From NCBI GenBank assembly GCA_002405525.1, contig DHLY01000152.1, positions 3,250 to 15,361 of the forward strand: a stretch of DNA of 12,112 bases, in the 5' to 3' direction. Below, one piece after another: positions 7,311 to 12,112 of the stretch. A program made the position numbers and the translations under genes. The notes below the pieces were generated by a model. The model made no database searches, was not told the DNA's origin, and saw only the letters and a program-made list of their open reading frames with translations. Position 1 is the stretch's first letter. Every line of letters begins with the position of its first letter. Origin of the DNA: Proteobacteria bacterium UBA4656 (GTDB lineage: Bacteria; Pseudomonadota; Gammaproteobacteria; Xanthomonadales; Ahniellaceae).

Positions 7311-8035
7311 CGTGCAGCGCCGCCGCGCATGGCGCGGGCGTGTGCCTCGCGCACCCACGGGGCGAGCCGGCCAGCCCAGGCCCGGTAGGCGGGCGGTGCC
7401 GGGTGGAAGCCGTCCTCGGCCAACGCGCCGGGAGGGAAGGCGTCGTTCACGTCGAGCGGCACGTGCAGCAGGTCGTCGCGCCGCGTGGCGAGCACGGCGA
7501 GCGTGGCGTCGAGGCGCCGCGCGTGTCCGCCGACGAAGGCGCGCAGCGGTTGCGGCAGGGCCGCGAAACGGTGCATTGGCGGCAGGCCGGAAGCGACCAC
7601 CGCGCGCACCTGATGCCGCATGCGCAGCGCATCGACCAGCCGCGCCATGCGATCGGCAAAGCGGTTCGGCGCAAGCCGCGCGGTGGCGTCGTTGACCCCG
7701 AGCGAGGTCACGGCCACGTCGAAGCAGCCGTCGACCGCCTCCAGCGAGCGCAGCGCGTCGGCAACGGCGTGACCGGTGCGGGCGTGCAGACGCCAGTGCA
7801 CCGCGTGGTCGCGCGCCAGATCGGCCACCAGCTGGCCCGCCAGCGCGAAACGCTGGTGCGGGGCGCCGACACCGGCGGCCGCGGAATCGCCGAGCAGCAG
7901 CAGCCGCAGGCGTACTCCCTCGCCCTCCACGCCCTCGCGGTCACCGGGCGGCTCCGGCAGGCGCAGGGCGCGCGCACGCGTCATTAGGCCCTGGGCGGCC
8001 AGCACGGGCAGCAGCGGGATCCACCAGCCGGGCAT
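7307..8035 (-). CDS. SGNH/GDSL-family hydrolase inside the RND efflux operon
   Basis: A serine hydrolase of the SGNH fold (esterase, lipase, thioesterase or deacetylase type), 242 residues. A short hydrophobic N-terminus (PGWWIPLLPVLAAQGL, 2-17) followed by an arginine-containing stretch looks like a membrane anchor or signal-anchor, without a clear cleavage site. Catalytic blocks are all present: block I LLLLGDSAAAG with nucleophile S51, block II glycine in RTGHA (G88), block III GVND with N115 of the oxyanion hole, and block V DGFHP with D208 and H211. Its start lies 9 nt after the adaptor stop, and its TGA overlaps the pump ATG (ATGA), so the three are translated from one transcript. The substrate is unknown. 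Candidates by family are acyl esters, acyl-CoA or O-acetyl groups on envelope glycans or lipids. Position between adaptor and pump suggests a function tied to efflux, but no direct evidence exists in the sequence. Confidence 0.9.
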   Translation of the reverse strand: MPGWWIPLLPVLAAQGLMTRARALRLPEPPGDREGVEGEGVRLRLLLLGDSAAAGVGAPHQRFALAGQLVADLARDHAVHWRLHARTGHAVADALRSLEAVDGCFDVAVTSLGVNDATARLAPNRFADRMARLVDALRMRHQVRAVVASGLPPMHRFAALPQPLRAFVGGHARRLDATLAVLATRRDDLLHVPLDVNDAFPPGALAEDGFHPAPPAYRAWAGRLAPWVREAHARAMRGGAAR

Positions 8036-8044
8036 CGGCCTGGC

Positions 8045-9139
8045 TCAGGGATCGAGCGGACGGTTGGCGCGGTCGATCGGCCGTACCGGCTGGCCTTCGA
8101 CCAGCGTGTGCACGCCGGCAGTCACCACCCAGTCGCGCGCGCCGATGCCGGCGCGCAGCGCAAGTCCTTCCTCGCGGAAGCCCGCGACGTCGACCGGGCG
8201 CAGCGCGACCTCTCGGGTCGTAGGGTCGAGCACCCACACCGCCGGCTGCCCGTCCTTCTCGTGCAGCGCGGACAGCGGTAACAGCAGGACATCCGTGCCG
8301 CCACTCGCGGCGAGCAGCACGCGCGCGGTCATCCCCAGCTTGACCGGCGCTTGCGCGTCATCGAGCGCCACGCGCAAATCGTAGGTGCGGGTGCGCGGAT
8401 CGGCCTCCGGCGCGACTTCGCGCACCACTCCGGGGAACCGGGCGCCATCGCGCGCCCAGACCTCGACCTGCACCGGCAAACCGGGCCGGAACGAAGCGAT
8501 GCGCTGTTCGGGCACCGCGATCAGCACCTCGCGCTCGCCGTCATGGGCGAGGCCCACCACCGGCGCGCCGGCGGCGACCACCTGCCCGGCTTCCGCCAGC
8601 ACGGCGGTGATCACGCCGTCGGCGTCGGCGCGCAGCGCGGTGTAGGCGGCCTGGTTCTCCGCCACCGCCAGTTGCGAGCGCGCCTGGACCCGGCGCGCCT
8701 GGGCCGCCTGATGGGCGTTCGCACGCGCGTCGTAGAGTGCCTGGCTGATGTAGCGCCTGGACAGCAGTTCGGCGTGTCGGTCCAGTTCCGCGCGCGCCAG
8801 CGCCTCGTCGGCCTCGGCCGCCGCCAGCGCAGCGCGCGCAGCATCGACCTGCAGTCGCAGGTCGGTGGCCTCCAGCGTGGCCAACACCTCGCCCCGGCGG
8901 ACGCGGGTGCCCGCGTCGACGGGCCGGCTGAGGAGCTTGCCGTCGATGCGGAAGCCGAGGCGACTCTCGTGCCGCGCACGGACCTCGCCGGCATAGGTTT
9001 CGATGCCGCTGCCGGCAGCAGGGACCGGGCGCTCGACCACCGCAGGACGGACCGCGACGGTCCTGGCCTCGCTGGCGCAGCCGGCCAACAGCAACAGGAC
9101 CATACCCATTCCGACCGCGGAAGCTGGCTTGAGCGACAT
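8045..9139 (-). CDS. RND efflux periplasmic adaptor, lipoprotein (HlyD/AcrA family)
   Basis: Links the inner membrane pump to TolC across the periplasm. From ATG 9139 the protein has 364 residues. The start has a lipoprotein signal (KPASAVGMGMVLLLLAG then C21, lipobox LAGC), so it should be lipid-anchored. Then come the first barrel-sandwich lipoyl half (GFRIDGKLLSRPVDAGTRVRRGEVLATLE, about 62-90), an alanine-rich alpha-helical hairpin (about 92-165), the second lipoyl half (ADADGVITAVLAEAGQVVAAGAPVV, about 172-196), the beta-barrel domain and the membrane-proximal domain. It heads the operon, with SGNH hydrolase and RND pump following at 9 nt and -4 nt. A TTG codon 18 nt upstream (9157) is in frame, but AGGGAGG sits inside that extension, 5 nt before ATG 9139, which decides the start. 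Only one adaptor is encoded here, whereas P. aeruginosa TriABC has two. Confidence 0.94.
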   Translation of the reverse strand: MSLKPASAVGMGMVLLLLAGCASEARTVAVRPAVVERPVPAAGSGIETYAGEVRARHESRLGFRIDGKLLSRPVDAGTRVRRGEVLATLEATDLRLQVDAARAALAAAEADEALARAELDRHAELLSRRYISQALYDARANAHQAAQARRVQARSQLAVAENQAAYTALRADADGVITAVLAEAGQVVAAGAPVVGLAHDGEREVLIAVPEQRIASFRPGLPVQVEVWARDGARFPGVVREVAPEADPRTRTYDLRVALDDAQAPVKLGMTARVLLAASGGTDVLLLPLSALHEKDGQPAVWVLDPTTREVALRPVDVAGFREEGLALRAGIGARDWVVTAGVHTLVEGQPVRPIDRANRPLDP

Positions 9140-9144
9140 GGGAG

Positions 9145-9151
9145 CCTCCCT
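9145..9151 (-). promoter_or_regulatory. Strong ribosome binding site of the adaptor gene
   Basis: The minus strand reads AGGGAGG with a 5-nt spacer to ATG 9139. This is one of only two strong Shine-Dalgarno sites in the window (the other precedes the S9A peptidase). It rules out the upstream in-frame TTG as start. Confidence 0.75.
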
Positions 9152-9179
9152 CGGCAATGCCTTTAATGAACGCTACGGT

Positions 9180-9208
9180 ATAGTAATCGGTGAAAACTGC
9201 ACCGTCCA
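9180..9208 (-). promoter_or_regulatory. Probable promoter of the adaptor-hydrolase-RND operon
   Basis: The minus strand has TGGACG (9208-9203), a 17-nt spacer and TACTAT (9185-9180), each matching 4 of 6 consensus bases. Transcription would start near 9173, giving a leader of about 34 nt that contains the AGGGAGG ribosome binding site. The spacer is almost filled by an inverted repeat (9188-9204), which is what a repressed promoter would look like. This AT-richer stretch stands out from the surrounding GC-rich coding DNA. Confidence 0.45.
9188..9204. promoter_or_regulatory. Inverted repeat CGGTG-N7-CACCG, candidate TetR operator
   Basis: Perfect 5-bp half-sites CGGTG and CACCG separated by AAAACTG. 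The repeat sits in the spacer between the proposed -35 and -10 of the efflux operon and lies in the divergent region beside the TetR-type regulator gene. A repressor bound here would block RNA polymerase. The half-sites are short, so chance occurrence is possible. Confidence 0.35.
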
Positions 9209-9215
9209 GTATTAG

Positions 9216-9228
9216 CATTGGTCCAATG
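9216..9228. promoter_or_regulatory. 13-bp palindrome CATTGG-T-CCAATG, candidate operator
   Basis: A perfect 6-bp inverted repeat around a single central T. Its right end contains the ATG (9226-9228) that I take as the start of the TetR-type gene, and it lies 11 bp from the first inverted repeat. Binding here could autoregulate the regulator. At 13 bp of perfect symmetry it is the strongest palindrome I see in the intergenic DNA of this window. Confidence 0.4.
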
Positions 9229-9867
9229 AATGTCGCCTCGAAGTCCTCACCGCCGGGCCCGGGGCGCCCCCGGGATCTCGAAAAGCGCGCCGCGATCCTC
9301 GCCGCGGCGGCACGTCTGTTCGTCGCCCGCGGTTACGACGCCGCGAGCATGGACGCGGTGGCTGCCGAGGCGGGGGTGTCCAAGCTCACCGTCTACAACC
9401 ACTTCTCGGACAAGGAGAATCTGTTCCGCGAGGCGGTGGTTTTCGTGGCCGAGCAATACCTGCCGCAGGCGGCGTTCGAGATGCGGCCGGAAGGCACGAT
9501 CCGCGAGCAGTTGCTCGCCATCGCGCAGGCGTTCGCGGCGCTCATGCACAGCCCGGAATCCGAGGCGGTCCATCGGATGATGGCGGCCGACGCCCGGCTC
9601 TCCGGCCGCCTCGGACCGATGTTCTACGAGGCCGGGCCGAAACGGATGCTGGATGGCTTCAGTGCCTTCCTGCGCCGCGCGGTCGCGCAAGGCCAACTGG
9701 ACGTGCCCGACGGCGGCCGCGCCGCCGAGCACTTCTTCGTGCTGCTCAAAGGCGAGGCGATGAACCGCCTGCTGTGGGGTTGCCCCGGCTATTGCGGCCA
9801 GACCGACACCGCGGCGCATGTCGACAGCGTGGTGGACCTCTTCCTTCGCGCCTACGCGCCGCGCTGA
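9226..9867 (+). CDS. TetR/AcrR-family transcriptional regulator
   Basis: DNA-binding repressor, probably of the divergent efflux operon. From ATG 9226 it has 213 residues. The N-terminal HTH domain is typical: GRPRDLEKRAAILAAAARLF, then YDAASMDAVAAEAGVSKLTVYNHFSDKENLF, with the recognition helix at about 51-60. The C-terminal ligand and dimer domain (about 70-210) has the pattern EAVHRMMAADARLSGRLGPMFYEAGP, which resembles the AefR-like TetR C-terminal family found next to RND pumps. An in-frame GTG at 9190 would add 12 residues. It lies 5 nt after TATAGT (9179-9184) and could be a leaderless start, while ATG 9226 lies 10 nt after TATTAG (9210-9215). Neither has a Shine-Dalgarno site. I prefer the ATG because the resulting N-terminus is of normal family length. 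The inducing ligand cannot be read from sequence. Confidence 0.9.
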   Translation: MNVASKSSPPGPGRPRDLEKRAAILAAAARLFVARGYDAASMDAVAAEAGVSKLTVYNHFSDKENLFREAVVFVAEQYLPQAAFEMRPEGTIREQLLAIAQAFAALMHSPESEAVHRMMAADARLSGRLGPMFYEAGPKRMLDGFSAFLRRAVAQGQLDVPDGGRAAEHFFVLLKGEAMNRLLWGCPGYCGQTDTAAHVDSVVDLFLRAYAPR

Positions 9868-9934
9868 CCGCCGCGCCCGGGACTTCCAGCCCATGTCGCT
9901 TTCACGCGGCGCGGGCTAGCGTCGGGGTCCCTCC

Positions 9935-9941
9935 GGGAGGA
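9935..9941 (+). promoter_or_regulatory. Strong ribosome binding site of the S9A peptidase gene
   Basis: GGGAGGA lies 4 nt before ATG 9946 and fixes that start. CCTCC directly upstream (9930-9934 region) is complementary to the GGAGG core, but the hairpin would be only about 4 bp, so sequestration is doubtful. TAGCGT at 9917-9922 may be the -10 of this gene, without a good -35. Confidence 0.6.
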
Positions 9942-9945
9942 ACTC

Positions 9946-12057
9946 ATGATCCGATTCACGCTCGCCCTCGCGCTGGCCGTCTCATTCGCGCCCGCGCTCG
10001 CCCAGGACCCGAAGCCCATGCCCAGCGCCGCAGCGCACGCCGAAGACCCCTTCATGTGGCTGGAAGATGTCGGTGGCGAGCGCGCCCTCGACTGGGTGCG
10101 CGAACGAAACGCACACAGCAAGGCCGAACTCGCCGACGGCGAGGACTTCAAGGCGCTCAACGACCGTATCCGCGCAATCCTCGACTCCGATGCGCGCATC
10201 CCCTACGTGTCGAAAATCGGTGAGCACTACTACAACTTCTGGCGCGACGCCAGGAACCCGCGCGGCCTGTGGCGGCGCACCACGCTGGCCGAGTACCGCA
10301 AGGACGACCCGGCCTGGGACGTGGTGATCGACCTCGACGCGCTGGCCAAGACCGAGGCCGAGAACTGGGTCTGGCGCGGCGCGGACTGCCTCAAGCCCGA
10401 GTACCGCCGCTGCCTGGTCTCGCTGTCGCGCGGCGGCGCGGATGCCACCGTCACCCGCGAGTACGACATGGTCGACCGCGCCTTCGTCAAGGACGGCTTT
10501 TCCCTGCCGGAAGCCAAGGGCGGCGCGTCGTGGCGCGACATCGACACCCTGTATGTCGCCACCGACTTCGGTCCCGGCAGCATGACCGCATCCGGCTACC
10601 CACGGATCGCCAAGGTCTGGAAGCGCGGCACGCCGCTGTCCGAGGCCACCGTGGTCTACGAGGGCAAGCCGGAGGACATCTGGATCAGCGCCGGCCGCGA
10701 CCACACCAGGGGCTTCGAGCGCGACTTCGTCTACCGGGGGGTCACCTTCTTCACCAACGAGGTCTACCTGGTGCGCGAGGGCAAGCCGGTCAAGATCGAC
10801 AAGCCCGACAGCGCCAATGCCTCGATGCACCGCGAGTGGCTGCTGATCGAGCTGCGCGAGGACTGGGCCGTCGGCGGCACGACCCATCCGGCCGGCGCGC
10901 TGCTGGCGACGAAACTCGATGATTTCCTCGCCGGCAAGCGGGACTTCGACGTGCTCTTCAAGCCGTCCGCGCGCACCTCGCTCGCCGGCTTCTCGCCGAC
11001 CCGCAACCACATCCTGCTCAATGAACTCGACAACGTCCGCAACCGGGTCTACGTGCTCACCCACGGCGAGGACGGCTGGAAGCGCGAGCCGCTGCCGGGC
11101 ATGCCGGAGTTCGGCACCGTCGGCGCCAGCGCGATCGACGACGAGGACTCCGACGCCTACTTCATGACGGTGACCGACTACCTCACGCCGACCAGCCTCT
11201 ACCTCGGCGAAGTCGGTCTGGGCGCACCCGAGAAGCTCAAGAGCCTGCCGGCCTTCTTCGACAAGACCGGCCTGCAGGTTGCGCAGCGCGAGGCGACCTC
11301 GGACGACGGCACCAGAGTTCCGTACTTCGTCGTGTCGCGGACGGACCTCGAACTCGACGGCGACAACCCCACCCTGCTCTACGGCTACGGAGGCTTCGAG
11401 GTGCCGATGGTGCCCGGATACGGCGCCGGCGTCGGTGCGGCCTGGCTGGAGAAGGGCGGCGTCTACGTGGTGGCCAACATCCGCGGCGGCGGCGAGTTCG
11501 GCCCGAAGTGGCACCAGGCCGCGCTCAAGGCCAACCGCAACAAGGCCTTCGAGGACTTCGCCGCGGTGGCGCGCGACCTGATCGCGCGCAAGGTCACCCG
11601 GCCGGCACGCCTGGGCGTCCAGGGTGGCAGCAACGGCGGCCTGCTGATGGGCAACATGCTCACGACCTATCCGGAACTGTTCGGAGCGATCGTGATCCAG
11701 GTGCCGCTGCTGGACATGCTGCGCTACCACAAACTGCTGGCCGGCGCGTCGTGGGTCGGCGAGTACGGCAACCCGGACGATCCCGAGGAGGCGAAGTTCC
11801 TGCGCCGCTACTCGGCGTACCACAACCTGTCGAAGGACAAGGACTACCCGCCGGTGCTGTTCACCACTTCCACGCGCGACGACCGCGTGCATCCGGGACA
11901 CGCGCGCAAAATGATGGCCCTGATGATGGAACAGGGCCACGAGGCGAGCTACTACGAGAACATCGAGGGCGGCCACGGCGGCGCGGCGAACAACGAACAG
12001 GCCGCGTTCATGAGCGCGCTGGCCTATTCGTTCCTGTGGGAGAAGATCGGGAAGTGA
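9946..12057 (+). CDS. Secreted prolyl oligopeptidase family serine peptidase (S9A)
   Basis: Serine peptidase that cleaves short peptides, usually after proline. 703 residues, normal for bacterial S9A enzymes (about 690-730). A signal peptide (IRFTLALALAVSFAPALA, cleavage after about A19) sends it to the periplasm or outside. The N-terminal cap starts with DPFMWLEDVGGERALDWV (about 34-52), followed by the seven-bladed beta-propeller (about 80-420) and the alpha/beta hydrolase domain. There, LYGYGGFEVP and GGVYVVANIRGGGEFG precede the nucleophile elbow GGSNGG with S562. The acid is D646 in RDDRVHPG and the base H677 in EGGHGGAANNEQ. All catalytic parts are intact. The gene follows the TetR-type gene on the same strand by 78 bp but has its own strong ribosome binding site, so a functional link to the efflux operon is not implied. 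Exact substrate preference cannot be told from sequence. Confidence 0.95.
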   Translation: MIRFTLALALAVSFAPALAQDPKPMPSAAAHAEDPFMWLEDVGGERALDWVRERNAHSKAELADGEDFKALNDRIRAILDSDARIPYVSKIGEHYYNFWRDARNPRGLWRRTTLAEYRKDDPAWDVVIDLDALAKTEAENWVWRGADCLKPEYRRCLVSLSRGGADATVTREYDMVDRAFVKDGFSLPEAKGGASWRDIDTLYVATDFGPGSMTASGYPRIAKVWKRGTPLSEATVVYEGKPEDIWISAGRDHTRGFERDFVYRGVTFFTNEVYLVREGKPVKIDKPDSANASMHREWLLIELREDWAVGGTTHPAGALLATKLDDFLAGKRDFDVLFKPSARTSLAGFSPTRNHILLNELDNVRNRVYVLTHGEDGWKREPLPGMPEFGTVGASAIDDEDSDAYFMTVTDYLTPTSLYLGEVGLGAPEKLKSLPAFFDKTGLQVAQREATSDDGTRVPYFVVSRTDLELDGDNPTLLYGYGGFEVPMVPGYGAGVGAAWLEKGGVYVVANIRGGGEFGPKWHQAALKANRNKAFEDFAAVARDLIARKVTRPARLGVQGGSNGGLLMGNMLTTYPELFGAIVIQVPLLDMLRYHKLLAGASWVGEYGNPDDPEEAKFLRRYSAYHNLSKDKDYPPVLFTTSTRDDRVHPGHARKMMALMMEQGHEASYYENIEGGHGGAANNEQAAFMSALAYSFLWEKIGK

Positions 12058-12112
12058 TGGCGTTCGGCCGGTGCTGCGGGGGTAGTGGAATCAGGGTATG
12101 GGGCCCAGGGTA
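12058..12112. other. Intergenic tail without recognised feature
   Basis: These 55 bases follow the peptidase stop. They are G-rich on the plus strand. I see no terminator hairpin with a T-run, no promoter and no convincing start of a next gene before the window ends. Confidence 0.5.

Noticed and set aside
9868..9945. Terminator after the TetR-type gene
   Set aside because: The GC-rich repeats here do not form a consistent stem on inspection and no T-run follows.
9982..11976. 664-codon open frame on minus antisense to the S9A peptidase
   Set aside because: It mirrors the codon structure of the peptidase gene, has no recognisable domain, and the plus strand has an intact catalytic triad and signal peptide.

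Overview
This is a GC-rich (roughly 70% by eye) proteobacterial chromosome segment with tightly packed genes and a Gram-negative envelope theme. The lipid A and Kdo genes, a TolC channel, a TriC-like RND pump and the strong arginine/alanine bias suggest a gammaproteobacterium of the Lysobacterales (Xanthomonadales) type. That assignment is inference from gene content, not a marker gene.

Layout. (1) Positions 1-1924 hold a divergent lipopolysaccharide pair: lpxL/htrB (late acyltransferase, minus strand, its 3' end cut off by the window edge) and waaA/kdtA (Kdo transferase, plus strand). Both genes have a TACAAT -10-like box exactly 6 nt before the ATG, which points to leaderless transcripts from a 124-bp shared promoter region. 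(2) waaA converges with tolC (minus). tolC is preceded at 33 bp by a protein-isoaspartate methyltransferase-like gene. (3) Upstream of those, also on minus, is a compact three-gene operon: lipoprotein periplasmic adaptor, SGNH/GDSL hydrolase, RND inner-membrane pump. The hydrolase sits inside the efflux operon and overlaps the pump start by 4 nt. (4) A divergent TetR/AcrR-type regulator (plus) faces the operon over a short region holding two inverted repeats and a plausible promoter for the operon. (5) The right end carries a secreted S9A prolyl oligopeptidase-family peptidase (plus) with an intact Ser/Asp/His triad and a strong ribosome binding site. The last 55 bp hold nothing I can recognise.

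How the parts fit. Adaptor, pump and TolC together make a complete tripartite efflux system, likely controlled locally by the TetR-type repressor. The pump closely resembles, from memory, the TriC-type RND branch. What the SGNH hydrolase does for the pump is unknown. It is the least explained part of the window and the best candidate for new biology. There is no mobile element, CRISPR array, tRNA or rRNA, and no gene-free stretch above 300 bp; the longest intergenic region is 145 bp (4085-4229).
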